NCBI GenBank assembly: GCA_003156795.1
Contig: PMHU01000282.1
Coordinates: 6,119-20,126, forward strand
Origin: Acidimicrobiaceae bacterium
GTDB lineage: Bacteria > Actinomycetota > Acidimicrobiia > Acidimicrobiales > Palsa-688
Direction: 5' to 3'
DNA: 14,008 nucleotides
Part shown: in pieces, positions 1-6,625 of the stretch
Position numbering within the stretch: position 1 is the stretch's first letter
Layout: each line of letters starts with the position of its first letter
Program-made: the position numbers and the translations under genes
The notes under the pieces: model-generated
The model's input: only the letters and a program-made list of their open reading frames with translations
What the model was told of the DNA's origin: nothing
The model's database searches: none

Positions 1-130
1 CCTCGCTCAGACGATCCTTCCGACCCGAGGACAAATCGTCGAGGACCACCACGTCGATGTCGGCCAGCAACAGGGCGTCCACCAAATGGGACCCAATGAA
101 ACCCGCACCCCCTGTGACCAGCGCTCGCAC
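1..130 (-). CDS. NAD-dependent sugar epimerase/dehydratase, N-terminal part (runs off left edge)
   Basis: Only the first 43 codons are in the window. They give the start of a Rossmann fold: the glycine motif TGGAGFIG (residues 6-13, G7/G10/G13) follows the first beta strand. A second strand ends in VVVLDDLSSG, whose acidic residues 31-32 would bind the NAD ribose. This is the extended short-chain dehydrogenase family that includes UDP-glucose 4-epimerase and dTDP-glucose 4,6-dehydratase; the fragment is too short to tell which. The GTG start at 130 is supported by a strong GGAGG ribosome site (complement 137-141) with six bases of spacing. It diverges from the Wzz-like gene at 355. Its N-terminus resembles that of the other epimerase at 4728-5849, so the locus carries at least two sugar-nucleotide SDR enzymes. 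Confidence 0.85.
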   Translation of the reverse strand, partial: MRALVTGGAGFIGSHLVDALLLADIDVVVLDDLSSGRKDRLSE

Positions 131-136
131 CCCTAC

Positions 137-141
137 CCTCC
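137..141 (-). promoter_or_regulatory. Shine-Dalgarno GGAGG of the left-edge epimerase
   Basis: On the minus strand GGAGG lies six bases before the GTG at 130. This fixes the start of the partial epimerase and is the clearest ribosome site in the window. Confidence 0.6.
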
Positions 142-332
142 GCGTTCTACCCTATCGTATCTATATGGCATTCGCCACGGCTAAGAGACCGGTTTCATAC
201 TGGCCGCCCGCGATGACGCCCGCCTTTCCAATGGGTAAAGCGATGAAAAACAGTACGCAAAGTGACGGTTCGGCGGAAATGGTGAATGGATCGGCTAAGT
301 TGCCTAAAGTAACCTCGTGTTGGGGTACGGGC

Positions 333-352
333 AGCGCCTCACCAGGGGCGCT
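333..352 (+). promoter_or_regulatory. Inverted repeat just before the Wzz-like gene
   Basis: AGCGCC (333-338) and GGCGCT (347-352) form a perfect 6-bp stem around an 8-base loop, ending two bases before the GTG at 355. The AGGGG that could serve as ribosome site for that GTG lies in the loop and 3' arm (344-348), so the hairpin could limit initiation there. Whether it has any function is inference. Confidence 0.3.
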
Positions 353-354
353 CC

Positions 355-2337
355 GTGTCGGCGCGTCTGCCGCCCCTCAGTGAGGCGATGACTAACCTAT
401 TTGCGAAGTTCCGTCGACGGTGGCCGGTGGTGGTCGTGGCGGTGGTGGTGTTCACGGCGGTGGGCCTGGCGACCCTCCCACCGGCCCACGCGTCCGGCCC
501 CAAGGGCCAGAAGGGTTACCGCGCCCAGGTGATCCTCGGGTCGACGGACCAGGCAACCGCGGCGGCTGCGACGTCAGCGGCCAATGCAGCGGGTACCGCC
601 GGCGCTTCCAAGTCCTCGACTTCCTCCACCACCAAGGCGGGTGGAACGGACGTGAACAAGACGTCCTCCGGCTACCTCGCCCTGGCCACCAACCCGGCCG
701 TGGCCGAGGCCGCGGCCAAAGCGCTGGGCCCGAAAACCAGCGCCAAGAAGCTGTCCCAGCAGGTGACCTTCGGCGCCAACAACCTCGGGGAGATCCTGGT
801 CCGGGCCAAGGATCAGAGCGCCACCAAGAGCGCAGCGGTGGCCCTGGCCTTCGCCAAGGCCCTGATCAGCGCGGCGGTCACCGCGCAGCAGAACACGCAG
901 GCCAGCGCGGTAGCCAGGCTCAATAAGGATCTGACCACTCTGGCGGCTCACATAAGGCTCCTACAGGCACATGCACCCAAGGGAACGACGGCGACGACCA
1001 CCACGACCACGGTGCCCAAGCACGGAGCCAAGAAGACGTCCGCGACCACCCCGTCATCCGCTACGACCGTTCAGGGCTCCACAGATCTGGTGACGCAAGC
1101 CGAAATCAACACTTCGGTCCAGGACTACTCCACCCTGTACCGCGAGCTGTTGGTCACCCAGCAGCACGCCAGCTCGAAGCCCCCGCTAGAAGTAATATCC
1201 ATCAAGAAGCCGGTTTTGGTGGGCGCGAGCGCATCGAAGCCCATTCGCAGGCGGTACTGGGCAGCTGGGGGGTTCGGCATCGGACTCCTCCTTGGCTTGA
1301 TCACCGCGGCTGCCCTCGCCCTCCTCGACCGCAGCGTCACGGACGAGACCAAAGCCGAGGCGCTCTTCGGTCTCCCGGTTCTGGCCTACGTGCCCGCCCA
1401 CCCTCAATCGTCGGCCGGGCGCCCACCCGTCGTCGTCAGCCACCCCGTTTCCGCGGTAGCCGAGGCCTACCGGCGCTTGACGTCGGCGCTCGAGCAGCTG
1501 CCCACCCACGCGGTGGATCCCGTCGCCGCGGTAGCGCGACCCGTGCTCGACGGTCGCGAAGCCGATTCGGGCTCCCGCCGAGCGGACGGAACCCGCCAGA
1601 TACTCGGCTTGGTCGGGGCCCGCCGTCGGGCCGGTTGCACCACGGTCCTGGCCAACCTGTCCGCCGCCCTGGCCGAGCGGGATTTCGAACCGCTCGCCGT
1701 CGACGCCAACCTGCGTCGGCCGCGCTTGCACGCCGTCCTAGGCGTCGACCGCGTTCCGGGAGTGACCGACGGAATGACGCCCACGAATGCCAAACCCTCG
1801 CCCGCCGTGCCCCGGGTTCGAGTGATACCAGCCGGTTCGCCTGCGCCGAATCCACCGAGGGACCTCCACAAGATCGCGGCCGCCCTCCCCGGCTGGCGTC
1901 GAAGCGCCGGCGTGATCCTGGTCGACATCGCAGACCTGGCTAACACCAACGATGCCGCGGCTTTGGCCGGCGAGCTGGATGCGTTGGTCGTGGTCTGCGC
2001 CCGGCCGTCCGCCACCCCTCGGCGCATCCAACGGGTCCTCCGTGATCTGGGCCGATCCGGAGCGCCGGTGCTGGGCGTGGTGCTCGTCGAAGTGCGCACC
2101 AGCTACCTCCAACGGCTCACCGCACCGCGAACGCCACCCCAGCCGAGCCACCGGCGGCGTTCGCGCAAATCGGGCTCGGGGACCCCACCCACGGCAGGCG
2201 CCGTGGCCGGAGCGGCCGACGGCCGTCCGCTCCCAGATCCAGCCAGGATCGGCTCCGCCGTTCCCCGGGGCGGCCAAGACGTCGGCGCCCGTACGGTAAG
2301 CGGCGACGTCGGCGACGTGGGGCGGACGCCGGGGTGA
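355..2337 (+). CDS. Wzz/Wzc-like polysaccharide chain-length protein with degenerate P-loop ATPase domain
   Basis: This 660-residue protein has the layout of a polysaccharide co-polymerase fused to a bacterial tyrosine-kinase-like domain. TM1 is near 24-43. An alanine-rich, partly helical external region follows (about 50-205), then a Thr-rich linker (211-240). A second membrane helix (about 302-324) is preceded by KPIRRR. The cytoplasmic domain starts near 330. It keeps the family's VDANLRRPRLH signature (449-459) and a Walker B-like strand ILVDIADL (521-528). Its Walker A is GARRRAGCTT (421-430), with Cys where Lys is essential, and the second Asp of the DAD-type motif is Asn. The usual C-terminal tyrosine cluster is absent; the tail (585-660) is Pro/Arg/Gly-rich. 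It probably sets chain length as a structural partner rather than an active kinase. GTG 355 is used here; ATG 388 (MTNLFAKF) is an equally good start. Confidence 0.75.
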   Translation: MSARLPPLSEAMTNLFAKFRRRWPVVVVAVVVFTAVGLATLPPAHASGPKGQKGYRAQVILGSTDQATAAAATSAANAAGTAGASKSSTSSTTKAGGTDVNKTSSGYLALATNPAVAEAAAKALGPKTSAKKLSQQVTFGANNLGEILVRAKDQSATKSAAVALAFAKALISAAVTAQQNTQASAVARLNKDLTTLAAHIRLLQAHAPKGTTATTTTTTVPKHGAKKTSATTPSSATTVQGSTDLVTQAEINTSVQDYSTLYRELLVTQQHASSKPPLEVISIKKPVLVGASASKPIRRRYWAAGGFGIGLLLGLITAAALALLDRSVTDETKAEALFGLPVLAYVPAHPQSSAGRPPVVVSHPVSAVAEAYRRLTSALEQLPTHAVDPVAAVARPVLDGREADSGSRRADGTRQILGLVGARRRAGCTTVLANLSAALAERDFEPLAVDANLRRPRLHAVLGVDRVPGVTDGMTPTNAKPSPAVPRVRVIPAGSPAPNPPRDLHKIAAALPGWRRSAGVILVDIADLANTNDAAALAGELDALVVVCARPSATPRRIQRVLRDLGRSGAPVLGVVLVEVRTSYLQRLTAPRTPPQPSHRRRSRKSGSGTPPTAGAVAGAADGRPLPDPARIGSAVPRGGQDVGARTVSGDVGDVGRTPG

Positions 2338-2385
2338 CGCCGGGGCACAGCTTGGCCCGCCGACCTCGCGCTGAAAGGACCGTCG

Positions 2386-2406
2386 AGGCCTTCCGGCCGG
2401 GGGCCT
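2386..2406 (+). promoter_or_regulatory. GC-rich inverted repeat abutting the membrane-protein start
   Basis: AGGCC (2386-2390) and GGCCT (2402-2406) can pair around an 11-base loop that is itself CCGG-rich, one base before the ATG at 2408. It would occlude the only nearby G-rich ribosome-site candidate (2399-2403). A purine-rich GAAAGGA lies near 2373-2379, too far from the ATG for ordinary use. The role is unproven. Confidence 0.2.
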
Positions 2407-2407
2407 G

Positions 2408-3814
2408 ATGCCGACGAGTCAGATCGTAAGCGGTGCCATCACTGCGATCGTCCTCATCGTCCTGACCCTTCCATGGCTCCGACACAAATTCCGCAAGAGC
2501 GATCCCGACTTCGTTCGACTGGTCAGCTGGGCCCTGGTCGCCAAGATCCTCGCTTCTATCGCCCGGTACTTCGTCGCCTACCAGATCTACGGAGGCGTGG
2601 CCGACTCCGCGCAGTACTACAACACCGGTGTGGCCCTGGTGCCTCAGTTCCGCCAGTTCGATTTTCACGCCAACGTCGGCAAAGTGATCGGAACCGGCGT
2701 GATCAAGATCTTCACCGGCCTGGTCTTCGCCGCGACCGGCGTCAGCGACATCGGCGGCTATTTCATTTACTCATGGCTCGGGTTCCTCGGGCTATGGCTG
2801 TTCTTCCGAGCCTTCCGCCTGGCCGTGCCCGAGGGAGACGTGCGGCGCTACTTCTGGCTGGTCTTCCTCTTACCGTCGATGCTGTTCTGGCCCTCCGAGA
2901 TCGGCAAGGAAGCTTGGATGACTCTCGGCCTGGGATTGAGCGCCTACGGCGCGGCCCGGATCCTGACGTACCGCCCGTTCGGCTACGTCCTGGTCCTGCT
3001 GGGGTGCACCGAGACTGCGCTGGTCCGACCGCTCGTGACCGCCCTACTGCTGGCCGCTTTGGTCATGGCGTTCTTGCTGCGCCGCTCCCAAGTCGCGGCT
3101 GGCAGCGGCCATCAGGCCCGGCGCGGCGGTCAGATCGTCGGTATCGTCGTACTCTCCGCCGCCCTGCTGGTCGGCGTGACCCAGGCCAACACCTTCTTTT
3201 CGAAGGACGGCGTCGAGAGCGGCGGCAGCACTGGGATCTCGGCCATAATCTCGGGCACCGCGGCCCGGACTACCCAGGGTGGGTCCCACTTTGCCCCCGC
3301 CCGGCTGTCCGCACCCTGGACCATTCCCTACGCGGTGCTGTCGGTCACGTTCCGACCGTTCCCGTGGGAAGCGCGCAACGTCCAGGGCCTCCTCGCCTCG
3401 GGTGAGGGCGCCTTCCTTCTGTACATGACGTGGCGCTCCCGCAAGCGACTCAGGAACTTGTGGAAGTGGATGAGGTTCCGTCCATACATAGCCCTGTGCC
3501 TGTTGTACAGCCTTCTCTTCGCGTTCGGCTTCTCGGCGGTGGGCAACTTCGGCATACTGGCCCGGGAGCGGGTCATGCAGTTTCCGTTCTTCGTCGTGAT
3601 CTTGGCCCTACCCGACCACCGTCCAGGCGAAGCCGAGACGGAGGGCGGCGACCCGGACCCGGCCGAGAAGGACGTGATCGGCGGGGTCCGCATTTCGGCC
3701 ATGCACCCCGCGGCGCTGTCTCGGGCCCCGCTGGCGACCGATTCCGAGTTGGTCCCCGTCTCTCCGGGCCGCATTCCGCCCCCACCTTCCGCCGCACCTT
3801 CCGCCCCGCCTTAG
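2408..3814 (+). CDS. Polytopic membrane protein, candidate polysaccharide polymerase (Wzy/EpsG-like role)
   Basis: The 468-residue protein has roughly nine or ten hydrophobic segments, for example at 7-24, 38-58, 93-112, 118-136, 148-162, 170-184, 190-226, 242-260, 300-315 and 358-400. A soluble Pro-rich, acidic tail runs from about 402. Short conserved-looking polar motifs sit at membrane edges: DSAQYY (66-71), LPSMLFWPSEIGKEAW (155-170), FRPFPWEARN (315-324) and NFGILARERVMQFPF (380-394). The arginines of ARERV recall the RxR-type basic motifs of Wzy polymerases. No Walker box or transporter signature was seen. It lies 70 bases after the Wzz-like gene on the same strand, the usual polymerase/co-polymerase pairing, which is the main argument for its role. 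A lipid-linked-sugar transferase is the alternative. The 3' end converges on the minus-strand operon. Confidence 0.6.
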   Translation: MPTSQIVSGAITAIVLIVLTLPWLRHKFRKSDPDFVRLVSWALVAKILASIARYFVAYQIYGGVADSAQYYNTGVALVPQFRQFDFHANVGKVIGTGVIKIFTGLVFAATGVSDIGGYFIYSWLGFLGLWLFFRAFRLAVPEGDVRRYFWLVFLLPSMLFWPSEIGKEAWMTLGLGLSAYGAARILTYRPFGYVLVLLGCTETALVRPLVTALLLAALVMAFLLRRSQVAAGSGHQARRGGQIVGIVVLSAALLVGVTQANTFFSKDGVESGGSTGISAIISGTAARTTQGGSHFAPARLSAPWTIPYAVLSVTFRPFPWEARNVQGLLASGEGAFLLYMTWRSRKRLRNLWKWMRFRPYIALCLLYSLLFAFGFSAVGNFGILARERVMQFPFFVVILALPDHRPGEAETEGGDPDPAEKDVIGGVRISAMHPAALSRAPLATDSELVPVSPGRIPPPPSAAPSAPP

Positions 3815-3820
3815 CCGACC

Positions 3821-3843
3821 GGCCCTAGTCCGCCCGGGCCTTT
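3821..3843 (+). terminator. Weak terminator-like hairpin between convergent genes
   Basis: GGCCC (3821-3825) and GGGCC (3836-3840) pair around a 10-base loop and are followed by TTT (3841-3843). It lies seven bases after the stop of the membrane-protein gene, in the 62-base gap where two transcription units converge. The stem is short and the T-run minimal, so the call is tentative. Confidence 0.3.
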
Positions 3844-3876
3844 GACATCCTGGCCACTTCGCCGGCGAGCCGTCTG

Positions 3877-4731
3877 TCAGGCCGCAATCGCCCGGCCGTC
3901 CAAGCGGAAGATGGCAAGAGGGACTTCGAGGACTTTGGGATGGTTGATGCCGTGTCCCCAGTAACCATCCTCGCCGAAGCACTCCCCGTGGTCGGCGCAG
4001 ACGACGACGATCGTGTCGGCAGGCAGGCCGGCAAACAGCCGAGGCAGACGGGTGTCGAGGAACTCGGCGGCCGCCACCTGGTGGGAGTAGGCCTCGTTGT
4101 CGCGGCCGACTGCTCCAGACGCCTGCTGGGGCGGCCAAGATATCGCCCGGGCCCGCGTGTCAACGGAGCACTGCTCGGCCTTGCCGGCGAAGTCGTACGG
4201 GGCGTGGGTCTCTCCGAAGTTGATGAAGGCGAAGAAGGGCGCCACCCCACTCGTCTCCTCTAGCACGAAGCCGATCTGTTCGTCGGCGGCCGTGCCCGTG
4301 AAGCGGAACGACTGGAAGCATGACGTGAGCGACTCCTGTCGAAACCAGTTCATGGCGCCCGTCCCGACGGTCTTGTAGCCCGCCCGACCCAGTCCGTCGA
4401 CGGCGTTCCACGCCGAAGCGACCCCAAGCACCGCGCCGCCGCTCACTTGCATCTCGCCAACACCAACGAGCCCCAGAAGCTGCCCGCAGAACCGGTTGTA
4501 CAGAGGCCTCGCCGAGCCGGCGTTCGGAAGGATTCCGGCGAACATCGCTTGGTGAGACGGGAAGGTGAAGTTGCCGGGAGCCTGAGCTGGAAGGACCTCG
4601 GCGAAGGAGTCGAGGACCGGAGTACGGGCATCTTGCAGGACGTCGTAGCGGCAGCTGTCGTAGGTCACGAGAAGCAAGTTGGTCTCCGGTGACGTCGCTG
4701 ACGCATCTGGGCCCGCCGTGTTCTCGCTCAC
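3877..4731 (-). CDS. Alkaline-phosphatase/sulfatase-fold hydrolase or transferase lacking the FGly cysteine
   Basis: This 284-residue protein opens with the metal-site strand LLLVTYDSCRYDVL (19-32; D25), followed by TPVLDSFAE. Its nucleophile region reads NFTFPSHQAMFAGILPN (54-70). Aligned with the sulfatase CxPSR motif, T56 replaces the Cys that becomes formylglycine and H60 replaces the Arg. Further likely metal or substrate residues are H176 (GETHAPYD), D247/H248 (ADHGE), H260 and H264. It is much shorter than ordinary sulfatases and has no signal peptide, so it is probably cytoplasmic. By family knowledge a Thr nucleophile is typical of phosphodiesterase or phosphotransferase members, not sulfatases. 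Possible jobs are trimming or transferring a phospho-group on a polysaccharide precursor. The ATG overlaps the epimerase stop in ATGA. It is the last gene of the minus-strand operon. Confidence 0.75.
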   Translation of the reverse strand: MSENTAGPDASATSPETNLLLVTYDSCRYDVLQDARTPVLDSFAEVLPAQAPGNFTFPSHQAMFAGILPNAGSARPLYNRFCGQLLGLVGVGEMQVSGGAVLGVASAWNAVDGLGRAGYKTVGTGAMNWFRQESLTSCFQSFRFTGTAADEQIGFVLEETSGVAPFFAFINFGETHAPYDFAGKAEQCSVDTRARAISWPPQQASGAVGRDNEAYSHQVAAAEFLDTRLPRLFAGLPADTIVVVCADHGECFGEDGYWGHGINHPKVLEVPLAIFRLDGRAIAA

Positions 4732-5849
4732 CCGCTTGCCCTGCCACCGAGGCCGTGGGCCGACAACTCGGCCTCGACCCGGGCCGTCTCATCCGCCCAC
4801 GATTGGCCTTCGACTTGCGCAGCCAAGTCCCGCAAGCCTTCCTCGATGCCGACCTTGGCCACCACCCCGAAGCCGGTCGCCTCTCCGACATCGGCCCAAC
4901 TATGACGGACGTCTCCGACCCGATAGGCCGCACTGACGACAGGAGGCGGAGACCCGAGCGCGTCGGCGATGACGGACGCCGCTTCCATGAGCGTGGTCGC
5001 CCGGCCGGTGCCCACGTTGACGACACCCGGAGCCAGTCGGCCCGACGCCGCCATCGACAGGGCGCTGGTCACGTCCTCCACGTGGACAAAATCACGCGTG
5101 GCGCGACCGTCCTCGTACACGTCGCATGCGGTGCCATTGAGCCCCCGGGCGATGAAAGCGTTGATGACCCCGGTATAGGGATTCCGCGGGGACTGACCCG
5201 GGCCGTAGACGTTGAACAGCCGGAGGGCGACCGCCTGAATGTCCGCCGCCCCTCCGACCGTCAGAACCGCCTGCTCCTGGGCCAGCTTCGAAATGGCGTA
5301 AATGGATGCGGGAGACGGAGGAGACTGCTCAGGAGTCGAGGTAGCCTCACACGGTTCGTTGCAATGGGGGCAGGGCGGCTCCCAGCGACCGGCCGCGAGA
5401 GCTTCGGCGGTGCGGGGCAACGGGACGACTGGACCGCAGGCCTGACAGTCGTAGCGGCCCTCTCCGTAGATGGCCCTCGATGACGCCAGGACGAGGCGGC
5501 CCGGTCGTCGCCGAGCCCGCTGACAGGCCTCCAACACGACGGCGGTCCCGGTCACGTTGACGTCGAAGTAGTCGCGTATTTCGAACATGGATTGGCCCAC
5601 GCCGGTGGAGGCGGCCAGATGGACCACCACGTCGGAGCCGTCGACGAGGGGCCCTACCACGCCGGCGTCCCGGACGTCCCCGACGACGAGTCGAGCTTCG
5701 GCTGCCAGCGCGGGAGGTCGGTCCGGTGCGGGGCCGTGGACTTGAGGCGACAGTGAGTCGAGGACCACCACTTCGTGGTCCGCCACGAGAGCCTTCACCA
5801 GGTGGCAGCCGAGGAACCCGGCGCCACCGGTTATGAATACCCTGGTCAC
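4728..5849 (-). CDS. Extended SDR nucleotide-sugar epimerase with zinc-ribbon-like insertion (dTDP-L-rhamnose 4-epimerase-like)
   Basis: From the GTG at 5849 the protein has 373 residues. It starts VTRVFITGGAGFLG (NAD glycines G8, G11, G14), has VVVLDSLS ending strand two, GDVRD near 57-61 and HLAASTGVG near 77-85. The catalytic set is S123/S124, then YAISK (Y184, K188). RLFNVYGPGQSPRNPYTGV (210-228) and RDFVHVEDV (252-260) are typical of sugar-nucleotide epimerases. Between Ser and Tyr lies an insertion (about 130-180) with two CxxC pairs, C135/C138 and C160/C163, plus C167, resembling a zinc ribbon. I recall a similar cysteine insertion in dTDP-L-rhamnose 4-epimerases (WbiB type), so that is the best guess; another 4-epimerase is possible. 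GTG overlaps the upstream sulfotransferase stop (GTGA), and its own stop overlaps the next start. A longer in-frame reading upstream to 6362 runs through the sulfotransferase and is rejected. Confidence 0.8.
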   Translation of the reverse strand: MTRVFITGGAGFLGCHLVKALVADHEVVVLDSLSPQVHGPAPDRPPALAAEARLVVGDVRDAGVVGPLVDGSDVVVHLAASTGVGQSMFEIRDYFDVNVTGTAVVLEACQRARRRPGRLVLASSRAIYGEGRYDCQACGPVVPLPRTAEALAAGRWEPPCPHCNEPCEATSTPEQSPPSPASIYAISKLAQEQAVLTVGGAADIQAVALRLFNVYGPGQSPRNPYTGVINAFIARGLNGTACDVYEDGRATRDFVHVEDVTSALSMAASGRLAPGVVNVGTGRATTLMEAASVIADALGSPPPVVSAAYRVGDVRHSWADVGEATGFGVVAKVGIEEGLRDLAAQVEGQSWADETARVEAELSAHGLGGRASG

Positions 5850-6625
5850 GAGGGCTGGTACCCGGCTCGTAGCAGCGTCGGCCGGGCCCGCGTCAGGAAT
5901 CGCTCGGCAGCGAGCCCCGCCGGTTTCTCGTCGGCGCCGCCGCCGACGTGGTTGAGCGATCCTCGTCCCGCACGCGCCTCGTCCTCGCGCATCCGGGCGC
6001 GCGTCGCCAGACCGATCGCCTCTTCGATTCGGCCCCGACTGGTGTCGATGCCGATGAAGGCGACTATCTTCTCCAACTCGTCGGCGGTCCGGCCGCGCAG
6101 GTCCTCGTAGCGGACCATGAGCGAATCCGACTCCGGTCGGGCTTGGAGCGCGTCGAGCCACCCTTCTACGTGAACGGTCCAGAGGCACGGCCACATGTCG
6201 GCCCGATCGAGAAACTCGTCGAGCGAGTCGTCGGCAGCCAGCCGTCCGCGCTGACGTAGATAGCGGTGGTATGACGCCGTGGCATCCAGCCCGTTTCGGA
6301 CGAGATAGACAACCCGAGCGGGCAGCGGTCCTTCTGTAGCGGCCATGTGGCTCTTCACCCATAGCGGACCAGTCCCCGGGCGCACGGCCGGATCGCTTTG
6401 ATGTATGTCGGGGACGGTCGCGGCCACGAGGGCCGGATCGATTTGAGGTCCGTGCAGCATGCTCGCCAGCAGATACCGAAGCCAGGTGTTGCCCGACCTG
6501 GGAAATGAAATCAGGTACACGTCGTCGGCACGGACCTCATCGAAGTGCCATTTAGATCGGGCCGGGGGCGTCGTCATTCCGGCCCCGGCCAGCAGTCCCA
6601 CGGGCGGACGAAAGCCGGCGGTCAC
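5846..6625 (-). CDS. PAPS-dependent sulfotransferase (Sulfotransfer_1-like)
   Basis: The protein has 259 residues, the usual size for a single-domain cytosolic-type sulfotransferase. The 5'-phosphosulfate loop is SFPRSGNTWLRYLL (40-53). The likely catalytic base lies in LWVKSH (88-93; K91, H93), matching the K-T/S-H motif of the family. The 3'-phosphate site is VVYLVRNGLDATASYHRY (105-122), followed by MVRYEDL. It would transfer sulfate from PAPS to a hydroxyl, here probably on a glycan or its lipid-linked precursor. The start is GTG 6625, overlapping the upstream sulfotransferase stop as GTGA. Residues 1-24 precede the first conserved segment, and ATG 6577 (MTTPPARSKW) is an alternative start. 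It is third in the coupled chain and nearest to the epimerase; its P-loop differs from those of the three other sulfotransferases. Confidence 0.85.
   Translation of the reverse strand: MTAGFRPPVGLLAGAGMTTPPARSKWHFDEVRADDVYLISFPRSGNTWLRYLLASMLHGPQIDPALVAATVPDIHQSDPAVRPGTGPLWVKSHMAATEGPLPARVVYLVRNGLDATASYHRYLRQRGRLAADDSLDEFLDRADMWPCLWTVHVEGWLDALQARPESDSLMVRYEDLRGRTADELEKIVAFIGIDTSRGRIEEAIGLATRARMREDEARAGRGSLNHVGGGADEKPAGLAAERFLTRARPTLLRAGYQPS

Larger units (their letters stand above)
131..354. other. Divergent intergenic region, comparatively AT-rich
   Basis: This 224-base gap separates the minus-strand epimerase from the plus-strand Wzz-like gene and must hold both promoters. Bases about 155-320 are visibly richer in A and T than the surrounding genes. 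Weak candidates only: TACGAT on the minus strand near 152-157 could be a -10 for the epimerase. TTGCCT near 300-305 could be a -35 for the plus-strand gene, but no good -10 follows it. No riboswitch could be assigned with confidence. Confidence 0.4.

Noticed and set aside
235..315. GCAAAG...ACGG and CTAA blocks resembling the core of a GEMM-I (c-di-GMP) riboswitch upstream of the Wzz-like gene
   Set aside because: The tetraloop-closed P1b stem cannot be formed: the bases around GATGAAAAACAG do not pair. The 3' GGTAGC...TTACC element is only loosely matched, so the likeness is probably chance.
57..383. 108-residue plus-strand open frame across the left intergenic region
   Set aside because: It overlaps the epimerase antisense and the start of the Wzz-like gene, has no ribosome site or family motif, and its sequence looks non-coding.
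5850..6362. Upstream in-frame extension of the epimerase (544-residue reading)
   Set aside because: It lies entirely inside the sulfotransferase gene in another frame and is Arg-rich out-of-frame sequence. The Rossmann motif begins right after GTG 5849, which overlaps the sulfotransferase stop.
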